A stretch of DNA of 64,000 nt from Flaccisagitta enflata (lineage: Eukaryota > Chaetognatha > Sagittoidea > Aphragmophora), in the NCBI GenBank assembly GCA_965153355.1, contig OZ231127.1, positions 85,126,001 to 85,190,000 on the forward strand, written 5' to 3'. The translations under genes and the position numbers were made by a program. The notes under the pieces are model-generated. The model was not told the origin of the DNA. It saw nothing but the letters and a program-made list of their open reading frames with translations, and made no database searches. Positions 35,660-47,924 of this stretch are shown here, piece by piece (position 1 is the stretch's first letter; the number at the start of each line of letters is the position of its first letter).

Positions 35660-35915
35660 CTAAGGGGGTGTTTCTAGGCAGACACAATCGCGTTTTAACG
35701 GGCCACTCAGTCGTTCACTACGCTCGTTTGCTCGCGCCGCTCACTCGCTCCACAGCGCTACGCTCGCTTCGCTTGCTCGCTCCATTCACGGGCTCGCTCA
35801 CTCACTTCGCTCACTCCCTGGTGAGACAGTTGAAATTCCTAAATATGTGTTCACGCTGTTTTTACGTTTCACGGGAACAAACGCGTTTTTGGTCTTCACT
35901 AGAAACACGCCCTTA
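35660..35915 (+). mobile_element. Family G element, complete (~256 bp)
   Basis: The ends are inverse: aagggggtgtttctag on the left and ctagaaacacgccctt on the right, each followed inward by a cgcgtttt block. The interior is a run of gctcgctcactcgctc-type repeats with tacgctcg and ttcgctcactccctgg. No open frame of interest. Confidence 0.75.
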
Positions 35916-35920
35916 GTCAC

Positions 35921-36512
35921 GAACAATCGCGTTTTTTAATTCAATGGGATACTCGGTCGCTCGCTACGTCCATTTGCTCGCACCGCTCACTCCACTCACT
36001 GTCTACGCAGCCAGCGCTCCGCTACGCTCCGCTCACTTTGCTTGCTCGATAGCCTAACAACAAAATATGCGATGTCATAGAAAAGTTCTCTATCAGAGGG
36101 ATACGGCCTAAAATCATGTTTACAGATGTTCTATGAAAAAAATTTATACCTGGAACCCCTATAATTTGGCGTCGCCACCCACCCCGTTTCCAATGATAAG
36201 ACACAGGCAAAAATCCCTCCTATACATTTTCAATAGGAAATGAGGGGGGCTGGCGGCGGTAATTTCTGGAGGTCCCATGACCAAATTTTTGTTGTGGTTC
36301 ATCTTTGTACATGATTTTGAGTCATATCCCTCTGATAGAGAACTTTCCTATGACTTTTCATGAACTCTTGTTATGCTTTTGCTCGATCCATTCACAGGCT
36401 CCCCCACTTCGCCTACTTCCTCGTGGGATAGTTGAACGTCACGAATATGCGTTCTCACTGTAAACGCGTACAAAAGGAAGAAACGCGTTTTTGATCGTCA
36501 CTATAAACAAGC
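35921..36512 (+). mobile_element. Family G element interrupted by a MITE
   Basis: Left part aacaatcgcgttttttaatt to tttgcttgctcgat; right part gctcgatccattcacagg to actataaacaagccctcac. Rejoining at the duplicated ttgctcgat restores the order seen in the complete copy at 35660-35915. Confidence 0.8.
36051..36378. mobile_element. Mutator-like MITE (328 bp) inside family G, 9-bp duplication
   Basis: ttgctcgat occurs at 36042-36050 and again at 36379-36387, flanking the element. The halves are long inverse copies: left gatgtcatagaaaagttctc and tatcagagggatac pair with gtatccctctgata-like and gagaactttcctatgac on the right; the centre (gtcgccacccacc / ggctggcggcgg) also pairs. Long TIRs with a 9-bp duplication fit Mutator-like elements by established rule; no transposase is present. 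Confidence 0.85.
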
Positions 36513-36601
36513 CCTCACTCCAATGCACCCAGTTTAACAATCGCGGTTGGCCGCCCCTCTACACGGAGGTCCTGGGGAGTTGACAGCGCCCAGTTATGCA
36601 C

Positions 36602-37085
<484 letters not shown>

Positions 37086-37351
37086 AGATGTATGGAATGA
37101 GGCGTCCAGTGTCAATGTCCCATGAATATCTCATGAATAAAGCGACATCGTTTAACGGGTTTCCAGCGTAAGGTCATTGACTTTAAATGGAATGAGGCCT
37201 TATTTATTGTTGACTTACTGTCAATAAGTTATTGACAAATGACATTTACCGATTTAAAAAGCGGATAGAATTTCAAACTGTTGAAATTTCAATTTGTCTG
37301 GAGTGACTCCAGTGGAGAATGTAGCTTTATTTGTTTAAAAGAAATTTGTGG
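37086..37351. other. No recognisable feature
   Basis: AT-rich sequence; tggaatgaggc occurs twice (37091, 37188). Nothing gene-like. Confidence 0.5.
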
Positions 37352-37618
37352 TGACAACTATCGCGTTTTTTTTTCACGTTTATCTATTTTCAGTGTGAAC
37401 ACATTCATAAATTTCCACTGTCCCACAAGGGACTGAGCTATGTGAGTGAGCGAGCCAGTGAATGGAGCGAGCGAGCAAGGCAAGTGTAGTGCAGTGGAGT
37501 GCTGGGGGGGGGGGGGGCGAGTGAGCGGGGTGAGCAGTGTGAACGAACAAACAAAGCGAGCGACTGATTGGCCTGTTGAAAGCGCGATTGTCACGAGTAG
37601 AAACACTGCCTTACACTC
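37352..37618 (-). mobile_element. Family G element, inverse copy
   Basis: atcgcgttttttttcacg on the left, gtgagcgagccagtgaatgg in the middle and gcgcgattgtcacgagtaga with aacactgcc on the right are the reverse complement of family G. It carries a G-run at 37506-37517. Confidence 0.7.
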
Positions 37619-37974
37619 CGCCATAATAGAACCAAGAGAAACAGAAAATCGTTTATGATGAATATGAATCATTGTTGACCTTATATCATATTTCTTGTAT
37701 GCTTGGCAAAAACAGAAATCTACCTATAAGAGACAAAACAGGTTGCCTGGCTCGGATATTTATAGTGTCTTTAGTGAGGGATATTTTTCCACATGAGACT
37801 CATGCTTTCCTCATCGATACAAGTTTGGTCAACAAGCTCAACATCAAGATGGACAACTCCGGGCCGCTTTTCAAAACAAAGAAAGAAAGAAAGAAAGAAG
37901 AAGCGTCGATTTCTCTTAGTTGCTTTGATTGAAAGCAAATGCGCGCTCCCCACCGCCGCGCCTCCTCCAGTTCC

Positions 37975-38216
37975 ACCTCCTCTTTCCTCCTCCTCCTCCT
38001 CCTCCTCCTCCTCCTCCTCCTCCTCCTCCTCCTCCTCCTTTCATCTTCTTTTCCATTTGTTTGCTTTGTTGTTTGTGACTGTTTGTCTGTCGAGAGACCA
38101 ATCTTTATTTTGTCTTTCTTTGGGTATAGATTTGGTCTTTCAGTCGTTCTTGGTTCAAACTATCTGTTTGTCTATAGATCTGTCCGTCATTATCTCTCTC
38201 TCTCTCTCTTTTTTTT

Positions 38217-38256
<40 letters not shown>
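37975..38256. repeat. (TCC)n and (CT)n tracts
   Basis: TCC units at 37978-38038 and a CT tract broken by a T-run at about 38191-38256. The sequence between shows gtttgtctgtcg-like pieces. A 164-codon frame here is repeat-derived. 37619-37974 shows no feature beyond a short GAAA tract near 37882. Confidence 0.9.
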
Positions 38257-38259
<3 letters not shown>

Positions 38260-38544
38260 TTCCCAGCCTAATCGTTTTTCGAATTGAAATTGTCAGCCTT
38301 GACCGCTGGTGTGGAGTAAAGAGTGGCAGTGGAGGAGGGGTTATAGGAGGGAGAGGATGATGAAGGGTACCAGGAAGAGGAGAAGATGATGATGATGAGG
38401 GAGGAAGAGGGTTAAAGTTCGCGTTAACGCTTAAAGTTTCCAGTCTTGGCCGCTTTTCTACATAAAACAAGGTCATCACGCAACAATCATGGACGCCCCT
38501 CTTGATGACCTTGGCGGGGATGACAATCATGATGATCCTCCATG

Positions 38545-38700
38545 ATCCCACCCTCTCATTACACTGACCCGTCTACGCCATGCCACTCCCTCCCTTCATA
38601 CTGGCCCGTCCATGACACACCCACTCATTGCACTGACCCTTCCATGACACTCCCTCCAAACACACTGAACCTTCCATGACACTCCCCCTCATGATTTTGA
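38545..38700 (+). repeat. Minisatellite, ~33-bp unit
   Basis: cactgacccttccatgacac and close variants (ctgaaccttccatgacactc, tggcccgtccatgacacacc) recur four to five times. The preceding 38257-38544 is GA-rich unique sequence. Confidence 0.7.
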
Positions 38701-38738
38701 CCCTCCCGTCTTTGCCTTTTAGGCTGCATCTCCCTTTT

Positions 38739-39232
38739 GGGCAGTGGCTGTGTGGCAGTGGCGGATGATCTAGGCTTTCAAATATACGGGGAAATTTCTC
38801 TTTCTCCTTCTCCCTTTCCTTCTCCCTCCCCCTCTCCTTCTTCTACGTCCCCTCACCTTCAAGATTCAAATCCTAGCCTTGAGGCCGAAATCCTGACCTT
38901 GCGGCCCTAAATCGCAGCCTCAAGGCCCTAATCTCTGGCCTTAGGCCCAAATCCCGGCCTTCAGTCTCAGATCCTAGCCTCAAAGCCCAAATCCTATCCT
39001 CTTAAGCCCCAATCTCAGCCCCAATGCCCAAATTTTACCTTGTGGCCCAAATCTAGCCTGAAAACAAAAGTCCTCTGATCTCAAATCCCATCTTTGTGGT
39101 ATTATTCATAAAATGTTCCATTACTCCTCATGTGCCTAAGCATAGGTTGTTGGTCCCTTTGGGGCTGCTGCCCCCTCTCACCATCTCATCCTCACATAAA
39201 CTAGCTTAGGTGCATCGGGTGCCGCTGACCAT
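38739..39232 (-). mobile_element. Family B element B3, diverged, inverse
   Basis: The left arm gggcagtggc... (38739) with gatgatctaggctttcaaat and the right arm ggtccctttggggctgctgc (39160-39180) are inverse, enclosing ~20-bp units such as ggcccaaatcccggcct. The outer leader appears at the right as gggtgccgctgaccatc, showing inverse orientation relative to B1 and B2. Confidence 0.75.
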
Positions 39233-39289
39233 CTTAAACTTTTGCGAATATTTACAACGACACCTCTCCCTCTCTATAAGACTACATGA

Positions 39290-39815
39290 GGATGATCCTG
39301 CGGGATGATCCCCGGGTCTGACCATCTTGGTTGATAATGACCCCAGAGTGGTTCACTTTATCTCAAATAGGCCATGAGCGTTGATCCCCTCTGTGACAAT
39401 GACTATATGTGGCCCCTAGAGGCCACGAGGATTAGTCCCTCATGAAACGAAGATCCCAAGCGGATATCGCGGTGATTCCTATGGGGCCTTGAGTGGTGAT
39501 CCTCTTTGTTAACGGTAAACTCTATCTTGGGCTCTATCGTTCCTATCATTATTGATAACCTAAGAGGGGAAATCTTCTTAGTTAATGATGATGACCGTTA
39601 GCAATTTGCCGCTTCAGAATGACCTCGCTGAGGATGACCTTAAGTGGATGTGATTCTTTGATAAATGATGACTGAATGCGGTTCAACGTCAAAGGATGAC
39701 CCCGCTGATATTGACCTTAAGTGGATATGATCCTTTAGCTAATGATGACCCAAAGCGTTGTGCCGTCTAAGAATGACCCCGCTGAGAGTGACCTTAAGTG
39801 GATGTGATCCTTTAA
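39290..39815 (+). repeat. Diverged tandem repeat, ~75-80-bp unit
   Basis: The last three units (from about 39610, 39691, 39766) are clear: aatgacctcgctgagga or gatgaccccgctgat, then gaccttaagtggatgtgat. More degenerate units extend back to about 39290. Confidence 0.75.
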
Positions 39816-39839
39816 AGTTTAAAGTGGGAGTTGCCTCAT

Positions 39840-39888
39840 TTTTCTGCGTTGAAGGCAGACGAAAAGAGGCTTTAATCAAGATCCATTC

Positions 39889-39935
<47 letters not shown>

Positions 39936-40100
39936 GACTGTCTGCGTTGATACAAGACAAGAAGAGACATAGATCGAAATCCGCAATTTGTCAGTTGGTC
40001 TGTCTGTCAGTTTGTCTGCCTCTCTCTCTGTCTATTTACCTGTTCGTCTGTCTCTCTGTCTATCTTTTTGCCTGTTTGCATTGAAAGGAGCAAAACAGGC

Positions 40101-40192
<92 letters not shown>

Positions 40193-40325
40193 TGTGTGTG
40201 TGTGTGCGCGCGTATGTCTGTGTGTGTGTGCCTTTCCGCCTGTCAGCCTGTCTGTCTGTCTGTCTGCCTGTCTGTTTGCGCTAACAGCAGTCAAACGGAG
40301 GCTTTAATCGAGATCCGCCCACGCA
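39840..40325 (+). repeat. 40-bp unit alternating with (TCTG)n and (GT)n arrays
   Basis: A unit like gcgttgaaggcagacgaaaa then ggctttaatcaagatcc occurs near 39848, 39946 (diverged), 40078 (partial) and 40280. The gaps hold TCTG arrays (39889-39941, 39995-40070, 40240-40275) and a GT array (40104-40207). Each copy of the unit is followed by a microsatellite. Confidence 0.8.
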
Positions 40326-40389
40326 ACTCCGGTGGCGCTCATTTTTCTTCACCTCTTCGCAAAGAATAAGTCTCTGTTTCAAGTCTTGT

Positions 40390-40606
40390 CTGCGCAACTC
40401 TATAACCTTCATTGTTGGTCGGTTGGTCAGTTGGTTGGTTTATCAGTCGGTCGGTTGGTCGGTTGGTCGTTGTGTTCCTCATACTTAGCTTTCTCGGCGT
40501 TCATCATCTACCTTGCTCGAATGCTTGGTTAGCTTATATCATCACTGCCCCTGCCCATTCATACGCCACTTGGAAAGTCATGCATAGTAACCGGCCTAGA
40601 TCTCAA
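40390..40606 (-). mobile_element. Family A copy, diverged
   Basis: tgcgcaactctataacc, the ttggtcggttggtcagttgg tract and ctgcccctgcccattcatac then gtaaccggcctaga follow the family A order in reverse. Confidence 0.65.
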
Positions 40607-40837
40607 CAATCGGAGTGATTTACTCCAAACACTCTCTGGGAAAAAAATGTCCCCTGTAAATAAATCCAACCAACAAACTCCAAGCAGATCATTACCTTAA
40701 ATACTTCCGCGATTTTGTGGTGACATCTGACAAACGACAGTTTGAAAGAAAGAAAGAAAAAAATCGACAAACAAATGATCAACCAAATTCTTTTCCTCAA
40801 ATCCCATCTTTCCCTCTTTCTTTCTTTCTCTTTTTCT

Positions 40838-40848
40838 TTCTTTCTTTC

Positions 40849-40879
<31 letters not shown>

Positions 40880-40884
40880 CTATA

Positions 40885-40942
<58 letters not shown>
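40838..40942. repeat. (CTAT)n microsatellite
   Basis: CTAT tetranucleotides with one tatatatc break, preceded by CTTT repeats (40815-40850). Confidence 0.97.
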
Positions 40943-40943
<1 letters not shown>

Positions 40944-41067
40944 TCATCTTTCATTTTCTGTTTTTTCCCTTTTATCTTGCTTTCTATTCCCCTATTCTTT
41001 AATTCTTCCTTTGTTTTCTTGTTGTTTTTTTTTTTATTCGTTTGCTCGCTTGCCAACTGGTTAGCTT

Positions 41068-41160
41068 GTTTGTTCGTTTGTTTGTTTAATTGTTTGTTTG
41101 TTTGTTTTTTTGTTGTTTTTTATACCTGTTTGTTTGTTTGTTTGTTTGTTTGTTTGTTTC
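41068..41160. repeat. (TTTG)n microsatellite
   Basis: TTTG units interrupted once by a T-rich stretch. Confidence 0.95.
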
Positions 41161-41206
41161 TTCTCTTACTCAGAAAGAGATTTACCGTTGCGTCTGCTCG
41201 CACTTA

Positions 41207-41963
41207 CACCGCTTTCAGATCGAAATGTCGCGAAAAGAAGATATATTACTCCTAAAATACTTGAGACAACTACTTGATTCTTTTTTCCTGTGGTAGATCA
41301 CGATTAAGTTTTGTTACAAAAAAAGAATTAAAGCCCCAGTGTTGATATATTTGCTCTAAATTTCATGACAAAAATTAGTCAATTTCAGCCAAAAATGACC
41401 TTTTTTTCATGGAAAAAATGAGGTTAGGTAGCAGCAGTGCTTCTTTTTTTCAACAAAAGTGGTCAAACAGTGTTGTTTATGAGAAATTAATGAAGTTTTG
41501 TTTTAAATTCTAAAAGATTTGACTTAAATGTGATGCAGTAATGATTGATTTTGACCCTAAAACACCGCAAAAACCTCAAGATTTGGGAAAATTTTGAAAA
41601 ATTGTCTGCAAATTGTTCAAAATTGATATCCGTGAAAAACAATTTTTCCTTACAACATAATCTACATTAAATTCTCTTGAATTCTAGCAGAATCCCAGTA
41701 ATTCAGCTCAATTTGTGTAGAAATCACAACTATGAAATAAAGTAAAGAAAAAGTTGTTGGGAAAAAAATCCTTCAATGTGAAACACGCAATATTCATTTA
41801 TTGTGAGTAGGAGGCTTGAATTTTCTAGTTGGTGGGATATTCTTTGCTTGTAGCAAAACTTAATCAAATTATCTACCAGGGGAAAAAAAGAAAAAACTAA
41901 TTACTATGAAAAGTTTTGGAGTAACATATCTTCTTTTCGCGACATTTCGATTGGAAAGCGGTG
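41207..41963. mobile_element. MITE I (757 bp) with ~130-bp TIRs and TA duplication
   Basis: The left end caccgctttcagatcgaaat and gtcgcgaaaagaagatat pair with atatcttcttttcgcgac and atttcgattggaaagcggtg on the right; similarity continues through attaagttttg / caaaacttaat. TA flanks both ends (41205-41206, 41964-41965). AT-rich interior with no transposase. Confidence 0.9.
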
Positions 41964-42039
41964 TATCGTCTGTTGTTGGTTTTGATTTTGACCCACATTC
42001 TAGCCGATCGTTTTCCATCGATCAAAGATGGCGCCCTGG

Positions 42040-42150
42040 ACGGTGCCCCCCCCCCCCCGCATTAATGGTCGGTGCCCCCCCCCCCATCGATGGCCTATAG
42101 CCCCCCTCGCCTTCCACCGCATCAATGGTCGATGCCCCCCCCCCCGCCAA
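42040..42150 (+). repeat. C-rich minisatellite
   Basis: Units of a long C-run followed by gcatcaatggtcgatg or atcgatgg, about four copies. Confidence 0.8.
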
Positions 42151-42321
42151 CATCGATGGGGTCGAAATCACAACAAAAGATTAACTCGCAAGGCTGGCTT
42201 CTGAATGAGGCCAGAAGGAAGATAAATAGAAGCATTTGTTTACCTCTTTAAACTCGTGTTAAACTCTTTATTCTTCACACAAGATGGCGATGGCTAAACA
42301 ATGTCGGGGTTAGGTTGAGAG

Positions 42322-42327
<6 letters not shown>

Positions 42328-42398
<71 letters not shown>
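42328..42398. repeat. (GA)n microsatellite
   Basis: About 35 GA units. Confidence 0.98.
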
Positions 42399-42400
<2 letters not shown>

Positions 42401-42800
42401 TGCTTGTCAAGGAAACGGCTTGACCTAAAAAGAAGGCAGATGTCCTTTGCAATTGACATTGATTAGTGAGTGATGGCAAGGCCTTGACAGAGAACCTTGA
42501 CTTTATTGTGTTTGTGTTAGGGTTTGTTTGCGTTTGTTTACTTATGTGTAACAGTGTGGGTGTTCTTTTTTTTCATGAGTTTGTGAAGAATTGTGTCTGT
42601 CTTCATTACGACTTGGGCTAGACTAAGGTTTCTTTTGCGCGGCTTTGGAAAAAAAAAACTTTCGATGTTTGAAAAACAGCTGCCATCATGTCATGTTCAA
42701 GTTTATGTATGCAAATCATTCTAAATTACCATCAGTATCAATGATCCAAACCCTCCTTTCAATTTACTGTGAGATATTCCAGAGGAGGATTTTTCTTAAG

Positions 42801-42882
42801 TTTTCCATTTTTTACTGTCTTTCTCTCTTTTATTCTTTTGTAGTTTTTCCATTTTTTACTGTCTTTCTCTCTTTTATTCTTT
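42801..42882 (+). repeat. Tandem duplication, 43-44-bp period
   Basis: tttccattttttactgtctt then tctctcttttattctttt occurs twice in a row. Flanking 42399-42800 shows nothing recognisable. Confidence 0.85.
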
Positions 42883-42959
42883 TTTTTTTTCAGTTTCAAC
42901 CAGGGAATTGTTTAGAATTATTCAAATGTGGAAAAAAAAAGCAGTTTCTCGACCGTTCA

Positions 42960-43557
<598 letters not shown>

Positions 43558-43661
43558 AATGCCAACTCATTCCAACTCATTCCAACTTTGTAAATCCTGA
43601 GCAAGAATCGCTTTTACAGTGGTGTTGTGTTTTTCCCTGCAAATTACTGAGTAGGCATTGA

Positions 43662-43690
43662 ATGAGAGAGGAGAGAGAGAGAGAGAGAGA

Positions 43691-43782
<92 letters not shown>
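43662..43782. repeat. (GA)n microsatellite
   Basis: GA repeat with one gaaggaga interruption. Confidence 0.98.
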
Positions 43783-43784
<2 letters not shown>

Positions 43785-44700
43785 CAGACGGGCAGACAAA
43801 GGAGGAGAAATGGAGAAACAGACAAATAGACAGATAGAGAGTCACAGTCAGAGTCAGACAAACCGATCACATTGATTGGAACATACAGAGGCAGTCAAAT
43901 ATAGAGACAGAACCAGAAACAGACTCAAAGACACAAAGACAGAAATACGGACGGGGAAGGCAAGCAAATAAAAAGTCCACCACAATGAAAATGTTATGGC
44001 GGAAAGACAGAAAGATAGACCAACTTGATTCAATGACTGAAAGCGCGATGACAGTTTTAAATAGATATCTTTTGGCAGAAAGCAGAGCGTCAAAGCTTTT
44101 ATAGATTGAGCACAACGGCAGTTTTACATTTGAAAAGGAGCTTAAGAATAAAAAAAAAGACTTTCTCGGCACCGTACACAAAAAGAAACAGACGAAAAGA
44201 AGATAAAAGAAATATGAAAAAATGAAAAACCATCAGGAAAAAGATCAAGAACAATTAAAAGAAATTCGAGAGGAAAAACTTAAAACGGCGAAAGTCGCAG
44301 TCTTTTTAGCTCACTCCATATTCTCCTCTGCTCACTTATTCTTTCTCTTCCCTTCTTCACTTGCTGTTTTATCACAAGTTGCTCTTCAATGGTGCTTCAC
44401 TTTCACCAGTACTTATTTGGACGTTTTTCTAACCTCAATGTTTTATCTTTTCTTAACTTAGTACCTCCAAACTAGTTCGCTCACTCGCTCACTCACTCGC
44501 TCGCTCACTCACTGTTTGCCCATGTAGTTTTCAGTCGAGGATATCTCCCGAGAAAAAAATGTTGTCTCTTCCAACCAAAATGTGAAAATTATCCTTTTGA
44601 TTTCTTTCCATGTGTGAAAGAGTAAGTGTGTGACATGAGGATATTTCAGCCTATAGATGTAGTTCATTACAACACATTCATTTACACATTTCATCTTTTG
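43783..44700. other. No gene recognised; GACA-rich start and a ctcactcgctc tract
   Basis: 43783-43960 is rich in cagac and acagac. At 44475-44517 a gctcactcgctcactcactc tract resembles a family G interior. Otherwise no feature. Confidence 0.5.
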
Positions 44701-44715
44701 AAAGGTCAAATTGAA

Positions 44716-45113
44716 AAAAAAAAATAGAAGAAGAAGAAAAAGGAAAAGAAAAAGAAAAAGAAAAAGAAGACGGAGAAGAGAGAGAAGAAGAAATTAGAAT
44801 AAGCGCGGTAGATGGCGCATTTTCTCATTGAATGGGATTTTCATTTTGAGTCTTTCAAAATCCCCTACTTCTTACTTGGGCAAATTGGTTTTTCCCTTTT
44901 TGTTTCCAAAATGACTTTCTTTGCTCCTCTCTTTCCATTTTTCTTTTCTCTCATCTTCTTTTTTGTATTTCTTCTTTCCTCTTTTATCTAGAAACTTCTT
45001 CTTTTTTCTTTTCCTTTTTCTTTTTCTTTTTCTTTTTCTTTTTCTTTTTCTTTTTCTTCTTCTTCTTCTTCTTCTTCTTCTTCTTCTTCTTCTTCTTCTT
45101 CTTCTTCTTCTTG
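44716..45113. repeat. Mirror-image purine and pyrimidine tracts
   Basis: An aaaaag/gaa purine tract (44725-44790) and a ttttctttttc/ttc pyrimidine tract (45005-45113) lie about 220 bp apart in opposite strand sense and could pair. The latter is pure CTT from about 45056. Confidence 0.85.
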
Positions 45114-45128
45114 AAAATGTTTTTCATA

Positions 45129-45305
45129 CAGTTCAACCCCGCTATAACGAATTCAAGAGTAACAGAAAAACGCCTATAATGGATCTAAACATTTGGTCCC
45201 TTTATGTCAATTTCATTTAATTTCTACATTGACAATAACCGTAATTCACCTATAGTGGATACAAATTGTTGGTCCCTTGATACCAGTTATTACGGGGTTT
45301 TATTG
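45129..45305 (+). mobile_element. pogo/Tigger-like MITE (177 bp)
   Basis: Ends cagttcaaccccgctataac and gttattacggggttttattg (inverse, several mismatches) are flanked by TA (45127-45128, 45306-45307). CAG-starting ends with a CCCCG...TAAC motif fit pogo-type elements. Non-autonomous. Confidence 0.75.
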
Positions 45306-45360
45306 TACCTCTTTCTCTATCCTTATCCTTGAACTCTTGGACAGCCCTTATAGCTAACTG

Positions 45361-47919
45361 GCGGGAGACAACACCCCTCGCGACCTCTTCACGTCAATTC
45401 GTAGGAACTACTAGACAAATGACACTGTAGTGAAACCAGAGGTGTAGTAGGGTGGTTAGATCTTAGTAGGTCCCCAAGATGAAATGCTGAGGGGTGGATG
45501 AAAACAATTTTTGGACTAAAATGAAAGACTTAGGGTGTCTAAACCTCAAATATGGGTAGTGTGGGTTATTAATGCAAATTTGTCAAAAATAGGTGGAGTT
45601 TGCATGCGGACAACTTTGTGAAAAAACAAATACACGAATTTTGATTTTTTTTGCCTAAATCTCTTAAGTGACATCCAATGAGCATTACCCAAGTACAGGA
45701 CACTCCAGGAAAATTCATTTTTTCAACTTATTGACGTTAGATTTTTGGTTGGAAAACCCAAAAAATCCATAATTGAGGATATGGTGGTAGGTTTGAGTAG
45801 TAAATTGGGTATTTTGGAGGCATTTTGGCCCCAAATATTTTTTCCTAGTCAAAGTACAATACCCAGGGAGGATGTATACCAAAAATCAGCTATGTGCTTG
45901 CATTTAGACAGTCGTGACACAACTTTGAACATCCTCAAAAATCCCCTCATATCTTATACTTGGGATGTTGTCTCCCCCCTTATAAGAGTATCTCAATAGT
46001 ATCAAATTTGTATTTTTCAGCTCTTTTTATCTTTTTTTCACTGGGTAAGCATGTTAATATGTAAATAAGTTGAAAACATCTTAAAAGTCACACATAGTAC
46101 CTGAAATTTGAGAAAAATCCATCCAGAAAGCCCAATTTTGGCATAAATCTGACCCTCGCAAAATGTGCTCAAAATGAGCGTATTTCAAGCCATTTAGGAC
46201 CTGTTTTGGGTATGGTATGTCTATCTAAGGGTCTAAATCTTGTTTCGTACTATTTCAAATTCTCATTTTTTCAATTTTTGATGGTTTTAGCTCAGTTTGA
46301 GAATAATGTATAGTGCCCACCCTCTAATAAGGCGGGAGACAACACCCCTCGCGACCTCTTCACGTCAATTCGTAGGAACTACTAGACAAATGACACTGTA
46401 GTGAAACCAGAGGTGTAGTAGGGTGGTTAGATCTTAGTAGGTCCCCAAGATGAAATGCTGAGGGGTGGATGAAAACAATTTTTGGACTAAAATGAAAGAC
46501 TTAGGGTGTCTAAACCTCAAATATGGGTAGTGTGGGTTATTAATGCAAATTTGTCAAAAATAGGTGGAGTTTGCATGCGGACAACTTTGTGAAAAAACAA
46601 ATACACGAATTTTGATTTTTTTGCCTAAATCTCATAAGTGACATCCAATGAGCATTACCCAAGTACAGGACACTCCAGGAAAATTCATTTTTCAACTTAT
46701 TGACGTTAGATTTTTGGTTGGAAAACCCAAAAAATCCATAATTGAGGATATGGTGGTAGGTTTGAGTAGTAAATTGGGTATTTTGGAGGCATTTTGGCCC
46801 CAAATATTTTTTCCTAGTCAAAGTACAATACCCAGGGAGGATGTATACCAAAAATCAGCTATGTGCTTGCATTTAGACAGTCGTGACACAACTTTGAACA
46901 TCCTCAAAAATCCCCTCATATCTTATACTTGGGATGTTGTCTCCCCCCTTATAAGAGTATCTCAATAGTATCAAATTTGTATTTTTCAGCTCTTTTTATC
47001 TTTTTTTCACTGGGTAAGCATGTTAATATGTAAATAAGTTGAAAACATCTTAAAAGTCACACATAGTACCTGAAATTTGAGAAAAATCCATCCAGAAAGC
47101 CCAATTTTGGCATAAATCTGACCCTCGCAAAATGTGCTCAAAATGAGCGTATTTCAAGCCATTTAGGACCTGTTTTGGGTATGGTATGTCTATCTAAGGG
47201 TCTAAATCTTGTTTCGTACTATTTCAAATTCTCATTTTTTCAATTTTTGATGGTTTTAGCTCAGTTTGAGAATAATGTATAGTGCCCACCCTCTAATAAG
47301 GCGGGAGACAACACCCCTCGCGACCTCTTCACGTCAATTCGTAGGAACTACTAGACAAATGACACTGTAGTGAAACCAGAGGTGTAGTAGGGTGGTTAGA
47401 TCTTAGTAGGTCCCCAAGATGAAATGCTGAGGGGTGGATGAAAACAATTTTTGGACTAAAATGAAAGACTTAGGGTGTCTAAACCTCAAATATGGGTAGT
47501 GTGGGTTATTAATGCAAATTTGTCAAAAATAGGTGGAGTTTGCATGCGGACAACTTTGTGAAAAAACAAATACACGAATTTTGATTTTTTTTGCCTAAAT
47601 CTCTTAAGTGACATCCAATGAGCATTACCCAAGTACAGGACACTCCAGGAAAATTCATTTTTTCAACTTATTGACGTTAGATTTTTGGTTGGAAAACCCA
47701 AAAAATCCATAATTGAGGATATGGTGGTAGGTTTGAGTAGTAAATTGGGTATTTTGGAGGCATTTTGGCCCCAAATATTTTTTCCTAGTCAAAGTACAAT
47801 ACCCAGGGAGGATGTATACCAAAAATCAGCTATGTGCTTGCATTTAGACAGTCGTGACACAACTTTGAACATCCTCAAAAATCCCCTCATATCTTATACT
47901 TGGGATGTTGTCTCCCCCC
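45361..47919 (+). mobile_element. Three-copy terminal-repeat array (619 / 352 / 617 / 352 / 619 bp)
   Basis: A 619-bp unit occurs at 45361-45979, 46332-46948 and 47301-47919, separated by two 352-bp spacers (45980-46331, 46949-47300) that look identical. Units 1 and 3 agree by eye; unit 2 has two 1-bp deletions and at least one substitution. The unit ends are inverse to each other (gggagacaacaccc and gggatgttgtctccc). AACTG precedes unit 1 (45356-45360) and follows unit 3 (47920-47924). The layout LTR-internal-LTR-internal-LTR with a 5-bp duplication recalls tandem miniature retrotransposons, but TG...CA ends are missing. A frame of up to 106 codons recurs in each copy and has no recognisable domain. 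Confidence 0.85.
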
Positions 47920-47924
47920 AACTG

